Assembly (NCBI GenBank): GCA_973895155.1
Contig: OZ316891.1
Coordinates: 21,700,001 to 21,764,000, forward strand
DNA: 64,000 nucleotides
DNA from: Marsupella aquatica
Lineage: Eukaryota > Marchantiophyta
Direction of reading: 5' to 3'
Below are positions 52,117 to 64,000 of this stretch, piece by piece. The first letter of the stretch is position 1; every line of letters starts with the position of its first letter. The notes under the pieces were generated by a model, which searched no databases, was not told the DNA's origin, and worked only from the letters and a program-made list of their open reading frames with translations. The position numbers were made by a program, and so were the translations under genes.

Positions 52117-52904
52117 TGCATTAATTCAAGCCTGTCATGTCTCCATTCCACCCTGGCAGATTTGCAGGCTTCTACTCAAGGCTAGGGTTTCAGTTGTTCG
52201 TCATTCTCCGGTGAGAATCACTGCTGATGGGGGAGCAAGCTAGCGGTGGTGTGTGTCATCTTCAATTTGCTGGGATTATGATCCGTTAAGTAGATCGATC
52301 TTGGTCTGCCTTGCACCACATGGAGCACAAATGTTGTCTCCATCACATCGTCTGGTGTATCGATCCTCCAAGAAGTTTCCAGCAAAACGCCCTTCATTCA
52401 AGTCTTCCTCGATCAATCTCCATGTTCTCATGCAGTGCCAGCACATTGCCATCTATCTAAATATTCTCAATACTTAACCCTAACACCAAATCCACTCTAC
52501 TTCAAACCAGATTGAAGTCTTGACAGGTCCGGGATTAGAAGAGAACTAAGCACACCAGGATATACAAGAGTGACTGAATGAAAGTTGAAAGGATGTCGAT
52601 CCTTCTCCAAAATTGCTGCTAGACATTTGATTCAATTTATCCCGGGGATCCATCACCGTATCCCCAATGCTTAAAGCTCCGTGTTGAACGGAACCACTAG
52701 GTCAAAGGTTGAGTACGTTTTGGATGGACGTGGCAATCCAGAAAACGGCTATGGAATAGGCCCCTCATCGTTTAAGGCTAATGCCTTTAGGTTAACAGTA
52801 CTCCTTTTGCTCCATGGGGAGCGCCATGAACTGGATGGCCACCTGGTAACCGTACAATTTGCCTGAACATATATGTGAGATTCATTTCATGCACACTCAG
52901 GCAC

Positions 52905-54330
52905 GATCTCTAAACTCTATCCAGGCCGGCCCATATCCAGGCTGGCCCACTTCTCTCGCCAATGAAGAGGACACATGGATAAAGTAGGGAAGCCCCTTGA
53001 GCTTGCCAGGTGGTAACTTACAATTTGCCATCTTTCCAGCCTGAAAACATTCGATCCATTGTTTCAGAAAGGTATGAGCTCTAATTGCAAATCTATCGAT
53101 CTAAGCAGGAATGCACATTTGTCCTAGCCTGCCAATGACAAGAGGACACATGGACAAGGTACGGAAGACTCTTGAGCTTGCCACATGGTAACTTACAATC
53201 TGCCATCTTTCCAGCCTGAACATTCAATCGATTGATCCACAAAGGTACGAACTCCAATTAAGTACAATTAGCTCTATCTAAGCAAGAATGCCCATTTCTC
53301 CTGCCAATGAAAAGTGAGTACATGAACAAGGTGCGGAAGACCCTTGAGCTTGCCACGTGGTATCTTACGATTTGCTATCTTTCCAGCCTAAATTAACATC
53401 CCGCTGAACATTCGACCCATTGTTCAGAAAGGTACGAGCTCTAAGTATAACTCTATCTATGCAGGAATGCCCATATGTTTCTCCTGCCAATGACAAGAGG
53501 TGAAATGGACAAGGCACGAAAATACCCTGAGCTTGCCAGGTGGTAACTTACAATTTGCTATCTTTCTAGCCTGAATATTAGATCCATTGTTCCAGAAAGG
53601 TAGAGCTCTAAGTACAACTCTATCTATGCTGGATTGTTTGTTTCTCGATCCTGCCATTGACAAAAGGACACATGGACAAGACACGGAAGACCTGTGAGCT
53701 TCTCAGATGGTAACTCACAATTTTCTACCTTAATTTCCTGCAGCCTAGACATGCAATCCATTGTTCCAGTCAGGTTTTAGCTCTAAGTACGACTCTATGT
53801 ATGCAGGATCGAATGCCCATTTCCTGCCATTGACAAATGGACACAAGGACAAGACACACGGAAGACCTCTGAGCTTGTCAGGTGGTAAATTACAATTTGC
53901 TACCTTAATTTCCTGCAGCCTGAACACCCGATCCATTGTTCCAGTCAGTTCGAGCTACTAAGTATAACTCTATGTATTCAAGAATGCCCATTTCTGCTGC
54001 CAATGACAAGAGTACACATTGGACAAGGAACAGAAGACCCTTGAGCTTGCCACGTAGTAACTTACAATTTGCTACCTTTCAGTCTGAACATTAGATCCAT
54101 GGTTACAGTCAGGTATTACGGGCTCTAAACTCTACCTATGCACATTTCTGTGTCCATGCAATTACAAGAGGACACATTGACAAGGCTAGGGATGGAAGGT
54201 ATATTAAGCACCATGTATGCACCCTGTATTCCCCTTTCTATTACCAATGACAGGAGATCAAACAAGTGGACAAGGTTAGGAGCCTCAATCATCAAAGTTA
54301 ATCATGTAGCCGTCAATTTGATCCCCACTG
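52905..54330. repeat. Satellite-like array of ~165-183-bp units
   Basis: About seven units, each with GACAAGAGGACACATGGACA, CTTGAGCTTGCCA, GTGGTAACTTACAATTTGC, TTTCCAGCCTGAACATT and CGATCCATTGTTCAGAAAGG. The last landmark falls near 53,060, 53,240, 53,425, 53,588, 53,760, 53,935 and 54,100. A final decayed unit reaches about 54,330. Units differ by substitutions and small indels. No coding potential. 54,331-55,554 shows AT-rich DNA with no feature seen. Confidence 0.85.
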
Positions 54331-55554
54331 AGGTTTCTGTTGTTGCTGTATTTGTGTTCTTAGTTGTCCTTAGTTGGTTTTGGCCTGAAGACGTCAGGTG
54401 TCGGGTACTTAGGGGCAAAATGGCTAGCTAGCTCCACACCCATGCTGGGTAGGAGAATCTTGGCAACAGAAATGGGAATACATTTTCCCAGGATCAGAAT
54501 TAACAATATATGATTGGGAAAGCGCACAGTTTGTAAAATAAACTTTTAAAGAAGTTGGGAATGTGCCAAGTGTGTGGTAGGGTCCAATCTCGTGATCACC
54601 ACATCCTACTCTCAGCATACACTACTGCACATGCATATGAATATAATGAAGAAATTGTTTTCTTGAAAGCAAAGGAGATTCTAAACCAACCATATGGGTA
54701 CTTCCATGATCCCCGCCATGATCAAGTTACCTGGGAAGACTTGATTTTCACAAATCTCTGCAGTTCTTGTTGGTGTAGTTTTATTGGTTACAATGCAAAA
54801 CTTTTCAAATTTTGAGTAAGAATATAAGGCTATTTAAAATCCAAATTTGAGACTTATAAGAGATTTGTTTGAAGAGCCAGCCCTTGGTTATGTAAGTTTG
54901 CTGTTATTCAACAACTTGAAGTGATGTAGAGTTTCATATTGAAATAGGTCTAAATATTCAGATGAGAGGACTAAAAGAGAAGATTGTTCATGGTAAAAGT
55001 CCATGCAAATGTCCCCTTGGTACTAGCTAATGATGCATGACACACATGCCTGCACTACATTTACATAATTTAATTCCACACAAGAGAAATAAGAAGTTTA
55101 GTCTTTGTAACTCCGTTTGTAAGATAATATTGAACTAAGTCCTTAATCAATCTTTCTAATAATTAAGTGAATTATTATTCATCACATATATATGAACATT
55201 TGAACAATATTAAGTGTAGTGTAGATTTGGCTTTCAAAAAGTGTTGGGCAAGCAGCAAAGGTTGATCACGGCCAAATTTTAGGCGTACCACCATCATGTT
55301 TATCCTTTATAAATGAACTAGGACTAGACTCCTTCTAGCTAGTAACATTTGGTCCTTTTTCCCTTGTCAAGTTTATAAATTTTAATTGACCATTTAGCTG
55401 TAGAGTACTGTACGTACATTTTAGTGTCAAAACATGTATATTTAGAGACCAAAAAGTGAACAATTAGAGGCCTAAAAGTGAACAAAAGAAAATATGCTTT
55501 TAATGAATAGACTAATCTTAGCCTTCTCTTTTGGCTGGTAATTTTTGTACTTTA

Positions 55555-55901
55555 GGTCAATTGCAAGATTGAGGGGGGCAAAAGGACGCAAAAAGGATTA
55601 GCTCATAAAGGAGAGAAAAAGGACTCAAAGATCATAAAGATTTAGTTGAACACCACTTCCATAAAGGTTGGACACACTTCCAAAATTGTTGTGCACACTT
55701 CCAAGAAGATTGGGACTTCATAAAATCCTGGACACACTTCCAAAGACTTGGCATGCAAGATCTCACCATCCAATCTCAACAAACTAATCCTAGCCATTTG
55801 GTGTAACACCTTGTCCACCCCTTGTAAATTGGGAAGGACTGGAATCCTTTTGGTGGAGAAATTGGACATCCTTTTTGCCCCCCTCAAGCTTGCAATTGAC
55901 C
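55555..55901. mobile_element. 347-bp MITE, GGTC-family copy 3 (reverse orientation)
   Basis: Ends GGTCAATTGCAAGATTGAGG and near-perfect reverse complement; target duplication TTTA at 55551-55554 and 55902-55905. The interior carries GGACACACTTCCAAA units, the reverse complement of those in copies 1 and 2. A decayed partial copy (GGATGCAAAAAGTATTATCT) follows at about 55,930-56,000. Confidence 0.9.
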
Positions 55902-56132
55902 TTTAGTGGTTAAGGAGAATTGCAAATTTTAGATGAGTGTAGTCAAAGGATGCAAAAAGTATTATCTCAAAAAGGAAAGGGAAATGCATGACCCAGACAA
56001 GGAGAGGAAGCAAGACCTAGTGAACATGGTGTTAATTCCTTAACATTCAACATGCTCTTGATCTTACAATACAAAGCACTCCACAAGCCATATTAAGATA
56101 GTCAGAGAAAGTAACATTCAGGCTCCTCAGCA

Positions 56133-56490
56133 GTCAAAAGAAAGCTTGTTGGGTACCAAAGGAGGCACTAACAACTAAGGACAATGCCTTCAAGTCCAAG
56201 GATGGCAAGGACTCATGATGTACAAAGTCCCAAAAGGTTGAGTTTACTTTGGACAAAAGGTCAAGGACGATTCCAAAAATGTTGCACACAGTTCCCAAAA
56301 GAGTAACTACAGACTTCCAAAGATTTAGTATACAAGCTCTAACCTTTCAACCTCATCAAAGCAGACTTGGTCATTCCATGCCATATTTTTGTGATTGTGG
56401 AATAATATTATATTAATTATTAAAAAGGAGCCAGTTCTTTCTGTGGGGAAAAATGGAGAAACTTCAGTACCCCTCAAGCTTGTTTTTGAC
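56133..56490. mobile_element. 358-bp MITE, GGTC-family copy 4
   Basis: Ends GTCAAAAGAAAGCTTGTTGG and the imperfect reverse complement of AACAAGCTTGAGGGGTACTG type. Flanking AGCA at 56129-56132 and 56491-56494 is a 4-bp duplication. The outermost G of the family TIR is missing or changed. Inserted just beside the CID-type pseudogene. Confidence 0.8.
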
Positions 56491-56559
56491 AGCAACCTAG
56501 TTTCCCCTTTAATGGAATATATGGCTCCCACTCATCACCTCCAATGTACTAAGCACCTA

Positions 56560-57320
56560 GTAACCTTCATGGGAGCGAGAAAAAGTCTACAATTTACCAC
56601 TCTTGTTCAGGGAAACCTTTGCACTCTTGACCATGACAAACCCCTCACAAACTCCACAAAACTGATTTGTGTAGCATGATTGGGGTCGCCCAGAAATCTA
56701 GAATTATTCAGTGCCAATCCTCCCAGTCAGAAAGAATTTTGAAAAGAAACTCAGTCTATGTTGAAAGAAGCCCCGGAAGAAGCTCAATCAGCCTATGTTC
56801 TCACAGCAGATGGTTGGGGCACACCATCTCCAGAAGAAAAACTGGGCTAAATAAAGGCATGATTGTAGCCTTTGAAGGTAAGAACACATAGAAGATGTAT
56901 GTTGGGTTCTAATAAGCCACTGCATGTGCAAGCTTAAATGCTTTCCGTGCACCATTCTCACTAATAAATTAACTCCAAAAATCCAAATCTAAGCTGAGAT
57001 TTTAGGCTCCTCTAGATCTGGCAATCTACAATCTGCCCACTGTTTTATGAAGAGACCCGCAAGGTAAACTTCAATCAGAAACTTTGTGGTGGATGCAAGA
57101 CACATAAATGGTTCCTGGGATAAGCTTTTCCTGCTGTGCCCTACTTACATTTACATTTCAACCTTGCCATTCTTACTACAACATAGTTTTTTAGTAACCA
57201 TCATTTGACCATGGGCTCCTGCCCCCAACTATCTCACCATGATGCCTTTGATGGAGCAAACGGAAGTGCTATTGGATTCAGCTTAATGTTGGAGGATGAT
57301 GCCTACAATCTACAGTCACA
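56560..57320 (-). pseudogene. Decayed duplicate of the CID-type RNA-binding gene
   Basis: DNA aligns by eye with 50,850-51,530: for example CTCCACAAAACTGATTTGTG followed by TAGCATGAT, and the later TCTGGCAATCTACAATCTGC (compare CCGGCAATCTACTATCTGCC). Many indels and stops break all frames. The duplicate lies about 5.7 kb from the better copy in the same orientation. Confidence 0.75.
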
Positions 57321-57387
57321 AGGAGAATTCATGGGCTCAAACTGATTCTCCTTCAAGGGTAGATATATAGTTTCCTATCAAATTCCT

Positions 57388-57915
57388 AGATTGCCACATT
57401 TTTTGGCATAATACATACTTTGCCACTAAATTTCTATATTTATCACTATGTCACTCTTTTTGTTTGTGGGTTAAGAAAACTAATCGAGGTTAGCTCCTTC
57501 ACATCCAATGGCTATCATCACACTCAATTTTATGATAAGATGGCCTGAGCTGGTCTCCCTCAAAGTGACTTTGACCGTCTTGAGGAGGACTAGGGCAAAG
57601 GCTCCGCACGGGGCTCAGCACAGTTACAGGCTGGCATTAGACAGAGGCCATGCATAGGATGTGGGGACATGACCACCCAACCCACGCTTGGTCAGCTGAC
57701 CCAAGGGTACGTGGTCAAGGTCATCTTGAGGGAGACCCGGGCCGTTTGATTTGGAAACTGGGTTACAGTCATGATAGCCATTGGACATGAAGGGGCTAAC
57801 CTAGGTCAATTTTCTTAACCCTCTAACAAAAGAGTGGAGTTGTGATAAATAGAAAAAAATGGTTGGCAAGGTACATATTATGCCAAAAATTAAAGAGTGG
57901 CAACCTGGTAAATCC
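57388..57915. mobile_element. ~530-bp fold-back element with ~190-bp inverted arms
   Basis: Left arm (about 57,388-57,590) and right arm (about 57,700-57,915) are imperfect reverse complements. Shared words include TTTTTGGCATAAT, GGGTTAAGAAAA, CCAATGGCTATCAT and CTCCCTCAA. The centre is GC-richer and non-coding. No target duplication was resolved. It could be a long-TIR MITE. Nothing is supported from 57,916 to 58,984 apart from an open frame at 57,936-58,229 that I do not call. Confidence 0.75.
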
Positions 57916-58984
57916 TAGCTGATGGATTCAAGTTTGTGAGGGTCCCAATGATCTTGAGACTTGTACCGTCGGGTTGTGGCAGTTGGCTGCTTTCCTGTGT
58001 AAAGTTGTTTTGGTGGAGCAAGTGGGTACAAAATCTGTGTGCCAAGTACTTTCAATCTGCTGCAGCTCTTGCTCAAAATGGTGACGCTGATCGTGGAGTG
58101 CTGCTGCTGCTGTTGTTGATGTGGCTCAAGGGCTCAAACGGATTCTCAGTAGGCAGAGTGTCCCGTCACAGTTCCTGGCATGGATTCAAGCCAAGGAGAC
58201 AGTCAACAGCGAAATTAGCCAGCATTTGAGGGTTTCTATTAAAAAACTCAAATTTTTTAGTAATGATTACAGTAATAAATTTGGAAGAATACTTTAATCT
58301 AATGTGGAAAGAAGAGTAAACCCAAACTTTGTAGATGACCCCACTAATATTAACTGGAAAACCCTATTTTTAATAACCTAAACCTTTCAGGCCTTATCAA
58401 AATGTAGACCCTTGCCTAATAACTATACAACAGTTTCATATCAAGGCTGAAGCAACCACACTTGGAAAAACGGGTTACATTAAGTGACATTCAATGACTC
58501 TGTCAGTGTTCAAATCTAGTGCAATCCCACAAGGACCCAAAACAAGAGGCAAAACTAGGGTTATTTCGATTATCCTATGAGGGTCAGAGTCTAGGGATTG
58601 CTAACCATACTTAGTATGTACATCAATCTCGATTTTTGTTGGCGCATTGACTTGGTTGGCTTGGTCATCCCGCAAGATTATGTACTCTCCCTCATTTCTT
58701 AGCTTGAGTGAGTGGGAGTGGGTATCTTGGTTGGTCTAGCCTGGCCATTCCCTTCCTCCCTTGCATGCTATAGTGGGGTGTCCTGGTTGCTCCAGCGTGG
58801 CCAATCCCTTCTCCGGTGCCTAGCTACCAAGTTGAGGCGCGGCCAGGTGTCTTGGCCCTAAAGTTCTATCTTCACTAGTGCATCAGTCTCCAGCTGACTT
58901 TTTCGTCACGTCATGGAAGATGAAAATTGATTTTGAGTGCAGAGTTTACTGCTGCTCTGTAAACTTATAGTCCAACGGAGTTAC

Positions 58985-60723
58985 ATGAGGGTTAGGTCTA
59001 AACTGTCAGGGGAGTCCGTCATGTCACATGTGGGGGAAATATCGGGTTTGAGCAAGACCTCTGCTTCTACTCGTGATGAAACCAGGGAAGCTATAGAGAT
59101 GGAGGGCGATCACTCAACGGACGCCAGAACAGAGCAAGCCCAGTCCGTAGAAGCTGACAGTAACTACTCTGATGCGCAACTGCTCCACCTTCTCTGCAAC
59201 AAAATCGCTTCAGCTAGTGATCCGCATGCAGTACCGGATGCAGTCATCCAAGAGGTTCAAAGAGATGTAGACCTGCATCCCAACGCCATTTTGACAGCTC
59301 TTGGTAAGAAAGTGGTTGAATCGTTTTCTATGTTTCCAAATATGATAATGATTTCAGTATGTCATAGCTGAATGGCTACATTGCAAGTTTTCAATCATCT
59401 TCTTAAAATTAAAGAATAGCTACAAGTGACCATAGGGGATGGAGCATGTGCAGTACGTACGTAAGTGGTCACCTTTAGACTATATTTAGGCTAGGAGTAG
59501 CTTAGGTACTCACGCTGTGGTGGTCCAGGACTACATCTGTCATAACAGATCTAGTACGGTGATGGCTTCAGCTACATCTTTCAAAAGAGATCTAGCACCC
59601 TGATTGTAGCTGGCTTTGTACATGTTTTAAAACAGATCTAGCTCACTGATTTGTAGTCCATGGCATTATTTCCACCTATTGTGTCTTGAGGGACGTTGAA
59701 AGTTTTGTTCTATAGACCATAGTTTTGATCGAAATGCAGCACTGGAGTCTAGACGCTGGAAGTTCTCTTTCATCAGTCATGAAGTGCAGTAGTGCATCGT
59801 GCATACATCAGCTACAAACCCCGATATGTGTTATCTGCTACGATCAGAAAATTAATAACAGGATCTGGGGGTATGTATATTTTCTGTTCATTGCTAGCTT
59901 CCCAATTTTGTTTGTGTACGTAGGTATCGACTTCACGAAGGAGCTGGGAGATTGCTACCATTTCTTTGCATGGACACGCTACCCAAGAGACAAAGCAGTA
60001 TTCACAAGAGATAGATCGACCAGATATGGCCGTCACTGCTGGTCACAAGGAGGAGGAATGTTCCCAATCATGGATGGTAGCACAATGATTGCTCAAAATC
60101 TTATAGGATGCAAACGGAAGTTCAGCTTGGTGGAAATGCCTCTAAAGAAGAAAAAATCGAACGTGAGGATTGGTCTAAACTCTTACAGTTTCAAGTTAGA
60201 AGAGCTCCTAACAGCTGAAGACGAAGAGCAAGAGAAAACAACTTCCTCGAAAAAAAGGACTCCAGAAAGCTTCCTTTGTGTGTACAGGCTCTTCCCTTTC
60301 CTTCAATCCAGACTGAGAAGGAAAAATCCTCAACCTCCGGTTCAAAGTTCTCCATTGATCCTTGACAGCCAAAGTCAAGCATCCCCAAGAGCATCAAATC
60401 TCCCGTCTGCTGAGGCGCTACTTTTGGATGTTGAGACGCCAAGGACAGGAGAGGCTTCAAAAGAACCTGCAGAAGAGTCATTTGTGCTTTCGCCATTTCT
60501 TTCAGAACCACATCTAAGAAGCAAGCATGAGTCTTCTGCAGAGATCCAAGGTAACGATTCGAGTCACCTCTCGGATCAGCCAGCAACCCTGCCAGTAGAA
60601 CTGGGCAGTAGATGGAAGGAGAGTGCAATTTACGATCCTGAAGAGTGGAATAACCCACAGTTGATACAGTACGTACCAGGCCTTGAGGAGAGAGTGCCAC
60701 ACGCATTCCTGAAGAGAGTATGA
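58985..60723 (+). CDS. Divergent NAC-domain-like protein
   Basis: Exons 58985-59303 and 59924-60723 (donor CTTG|GTAAGA, acceptor GTACGTAG) join in frame. Exon 1 has SDAQLLHLLCNKIA and VPDAVIQEVQRDVDLHPNAI, like NAC subdomains A-B. Exon 2 has CYHFFAWTRYPRDKA, DRSTRYGRHCWSQGGG, then LIGCKRKFSLVEMPLKKKKS and GLNSYSFK, like subdomains C-E. The usual LPPGFRFHPTDEEL opening and the WKATGKD box are altered, so DNA binding may differ. The C-terminal region is Ser/Pro/Glu-rich as in NAC activation domains. The start is the first ATG in frame; 59021 is an alternative. The 620-bp intron shows repeated AACAGATCTAG words. Confidence 0.55.
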
Positions 60724-61960
60724 TCTATCGAGAGTCCATGGCATGGGCCCATTCGGAGGGACAATCTTTGGCTGTGAGAAGACCAGGAGGAATATGATAT
60801 TTTGGTACTGACATCCTACCAATCATTGAACAGCATTTTCATTTTCATTAATTACTGCCAACGATCGATAGATGCTCCTTTTTCTTCAGACTTTAATTTT
60901 GGTTTGTAGACATCTCATTTCATCAATTTAGCTTCGAGCTGGTTTTTGCATTATGAGCATAGACCTTTGGCCCTGGCCTTACTTACTTTTCAGAATGAGA
61001 TCATCTCAAAGTCTCTATTCATTTTCGTGAGCCACTTATACATCTAAGTAAGTGAAAGCCCCGACCCTTCCTATACTTATGTATTTATTTTGTGCTTCCC
61101 TCTTTTGGTTATATGACTCTCCAGGAAAGTCATTGCTCATTTGAAGAAATTTTCATGTATTGCGTAAGGTACTTCAACTGAGAGAAGTTACAAAAGGGAG
61201 GAGAGGCCGAGATCACCTGATCGAGAAACCGGAGAGATAAGCCCTGCAGAATGACTGAACGGGAGAACGGCCAGATTAACGTAAGAACTAATAAGAGAAT
61301 TCATGCATTATCTGCCTGATACGACCAAGCAGAACACCTTCACATAAGAAAACCTGACCGTCACCCTAATTTATTACCTCAGTCAGCGAGACATATGTGA
61401 AGAACGGTGACATACAGCTGAAGTGATGGCTCCTGTGATCAACAGCTACTTCGAGTAGATGTGAGGAGATTCGCACCGAACATTCAGTTCACATAGACGG
61501 GCATCTATATGTCTTGGGAAGAATGTGAGCCACGCATAGAATTCCAGTACGTGCAATTCGAGTTTGAATCGAGGATGACTCCTGGAAATCAATTTCGTCC
61601 ACTGATCTCATCCCAATTGTTTTTTGGATGATGTTCAAATTAATTTGATCCGGGGCATGCAGCACTTTTGTGAGAATGTTCGCCTGCAGTTGATCATGAG
61701 TCGAAACACTTAGAACAGCGCGCTTGATAGTTCACCAGCAAGTTTATACTCGCGATCTTCCACGTACGTGTGAAGTGACAATGTATCTCTAGGTGTCTTG
61801 TTCTTGCATGAAAGACAGGATTCTTTGTAGTTGGATCGAGAGCGCCGACAGATGTGGTCACATCTTATGTGCAGATCTTGCTGAGTAGGAATATGAGACG
61901 TCCGTAGATCATCTTATTGTGGCAATCTTGCACTTTATATATCCTTTCAGACCGTGGGAG
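60724..61960. other. Intergenic DNA without supported features
   Basis: A 3' flank of the NAC-like gene followed by non-coding DNA; no frame longer than 60 codons with family resemblance was seen. Confidence 0.5.
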
Positions 61961-61965
61961 GGCAT

Positions 61966-62067
61966 GCTGCCATAGCTCTTAATTCAGTCAACCGTTTGAG
62001 CTGCCATAGCTCTTAATTCAGTTAACCGTTTGAGCTACCATAGCTCTTAATTCAGTTAACTGTTTGA
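61966..62067. repeat. 34-bp tandem repeat, three copies
   Basis: GCTGCCATAGCTCTTAATTC followed by AGTTAACCGTTTGA, repeated at 61966, 62000 and 62034 with few changes. It lies at the end of the copia RNase H remnant and appears to be a local amplification of that coding DNA. Confidence 0.9.
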
Positions 62068-63900
62068 GATAGACTCCCTCTTGAGGCCCATCAGACAAAG
62101 CCTTGTCCTCAGCTTCGGTTGTTGATCTGGACACTGTAGATTGGCATTTGCTGCTCCACAGAAAGGGACCTGATGCGAGAGTAAATATGTATCCTCCGTT
62201 TGATCTTCTAGCGTTGGAGCAGGAATTTCCCCGATCAGAGTGAATCCTTGCATTTGCCAATCAAGGTCAGGACACCGGTGAAAGAAAATCCCCAGGTCTG
62301 CTGTGCTTCTTATGTATATGATTTGCTGCGTTTCAGTGAGCTTGCTGATGATGAGACATGAACCTGCTGCCAAGTCGACCTCAAAGGAAAGATCTGGCTG
62401 CCTGTACGTTAGTCACGCTAGTAGATGATCGAGCTTACCCACTCATTAACTGAGAGTAAGTGGTTGCGTTGATGTCTCAGTTCCGGTTTCAGCAGACAAA
62501 GTGAGGCTCTCAGGGAGGGGAGTCTTTGTTGGTGGACACATGCAGTTCCTACATGTTGTAGTCTCGTAGCATGTGCCTGGAACCCTCAATTTGGTGCATG
62601 CTGATTATTCCATAATTTGTGACAGTGAAATCTACCCCAAGATGTATTTTTCCCAGCCCTAGATCTATCAACTTCTACTATGTGTTTAGCTTTGATTTGA
62701 TCAGCGAACAGCGTGAAGCTTGTGCCTGCAGTGATGAGTAGATCATCAACAAACAGCAAGATTACAACTAGCTAATTTCCAGATATCAGCGTTGCCCACA
62801 TAAAGATTTGGATCCAAAGAACTACGTTCACAGTGGATTTAGCGGAGGAACTGAGTCGCGCGATCTCATCGTACCATGCTCTCGGGCTATCAATATTTGC
62901 TTTAACGTACTCATATCATGACTCAAAATAACATTTCTATTTGCCTTTGACTGCAAATATGGTAGGTTGGTCGATCCATGAAGATGTTTTCCTTCAGGGT
63001 GCCATCTAGAAGTGCTGTTGTCACTTTCATTAATTTGAGATATTGACCATTCATATATGCAGCAGACATATCGAGCAGTTATCGATCAGTCTCATTGTGG
63101 ACCGGTACCATTTGACTACTGCAGGTGCAAGTGTTTCTTCAAATCCAATTCAAGTCTCTGCTTGTTACTTCTGGTGGCAACTCAGGCCTTGTGCCTGATG
63201 TTTCCTTCATGGTCAACTTTTGCCCTATGTATCCATTTGGCCGAGAGACATTTTTCACCAAATGGTAGATCTACTAGTCCATCCATCTTTATTTTCATAA
63301 CAATGTTCCACTGCTTGTCCCGAATTTATTTTACTTGCTGGTTCAGCCATAACTATATGCAATAGCAAGATCATGGTTTGTTGATACTAGGTACAAATAT
63401 ATAGTGATCCAGAAATCTGTGATTATCTGACCTGATGAGAGGATGGTCAAGGTGGACGTAAAGGTCGAGACCTTCGAGATTTTGTGGTTGTCTGAGCTTT
63501 TCAGGCACCTGCTACGAGACTACAACAATTTTGTGGTTTGGTAACCTGCTGTGACGGCTCCTGTGTAGCATCTGTCTGTCCTTGATCTGGTGCATGTATC
63601 CAGTTCGTGAATACCGAGCCCTGGGTCAGCACTTGCATCAGGTCCCAAATCAGCATTTGCGTCGAGCGTGGAGTCTTGTCTCTGATCTTCTATAGTGTCT
63701 CTCCTTCTTGATGGTACGTTGGTGGAACCATCAATAATTGATGAGGGAGTAGAAGGCTGCAATAAACTTTTGTCAAGTAGAAACATGTCGAGAATGCTAA
63801 CTGACGGAGTAGAAGCAGTAGAGCAATCACCGGGTGCCCGCAGTGTTGCTTGACTCATCAATGATCACATCTCGACTGATGAGACTGCAATGGTGGATGG
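61966..63900 (-). pseudogene. Decayed Ty1-copia pol (RT-RNase H) remnant
   Basis: Minus-strand fragments in shifting frames: VTTALLDGTLKENIFMDRPT near 63,000, FVDDLLI (RT active site; about 62,719-62,739), then STADLGIFFHRCPDLDWQMQ, NARRSNGGYIFTLASGPFLW and STVSRSTTEAEDKALSDGPQ (RNase H) at 62,030-62,330. The 63520-63861 frame, Ser/Asp-rich with a SRRRDTIED segment, fits the linker between integrase and RT. No LTR identified. The last ~100 bp of the window show nothing else. Confidence 0.7.
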
Positions 63901-64000
63901 GATTGAATTAACGGTATGGTTTGCTTTGTTCATATATCATAGCCTAGCTACTAGACCTGATTTTATTGACCTGGCGCCAAGCTTGTGTCGTCGTTAATGT

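Overview
The window looks like repeat-dense nuclear DNA of a land plant or a close streptophyte relative. Genes have GT-AG introns. There is a NAC-type transcription factor relative and a CID8-13-type double-RRM protein, and plant-type CACTA, Ty1-copia and Ty3-gypsy elements fill most of the rest. No bacterial operons, CRISPR arrays or confident tRNA genes were seen. The lineage cannot be fixed from the sequence. The transposon cargo looks more like a bryophyte, lycophyte, fern or charophyte grade than a typical flowering plant, but that is inference.

Layout. About 1-11.6 kb is element A, a large DNA-transposon-like unit. It has plus-strand cargo genes (F-box-like, unknown, and a ParB-like plus beta-class DNA-methyltransferase-like gene) and a tail-to-tail DDE-like transposase gene (DUF7869 type) on the minus strand. 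That gene is broken by a 638-bp TIR element. At 11.7-12.6 kb is a degenerate retrotransposon ORF. About 13.3-20.3 kb is element B, with a second, strongly diverged ParB-like/methyltransferase-like gene on the minus strand. It is interrupted by a 641-bp hAT-like insertion. From 20.3 to 23.8 kb are motif clusters, a MITE and a gypsy gag remnant. An end-to-end CACTA element occupies 23,821-33,509 (TSD TTG). A Ty1-copia element with identical LTRs occupies 33,951-39,823 (TSD GCTTT). Both are nested in the same decayed minus-strand gypsy element, whose primer-binding site is at 40.3 kb. A second gypsy gag/protease remnant covers 41.5-44.7 kb, next to a possible LTR carrying a 5S-rRNA-like promoter. 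From 46 to 64 kb the DNA is less transposon-dense: a CID-type gene and its decayed duplicate, a ~170-bp satellite, two MITEs, a fold-back element, a divergent NAC-like gene and a copia remnant.

The most interesting pattern concerns elements A and B. Each encodes a protein joining a ParB-like DNA-binding fold to a DNA-methyltransferase fold. Each also has non-coding DNA (introns and spacers) seeded with its own palindrome: CGATAAATTTATCG in A and AGCGCCNGGCGCT in B. I infer, without proof, that each protein recognises its own element's palindrome. This would resemble the self-recognising anti-silencing factors of some Mutator-like elements, but built from ParB-methyltransferase parts. The CACTA element shows a parallel accumulation of TTGCGAA motifs in its ends and introns.
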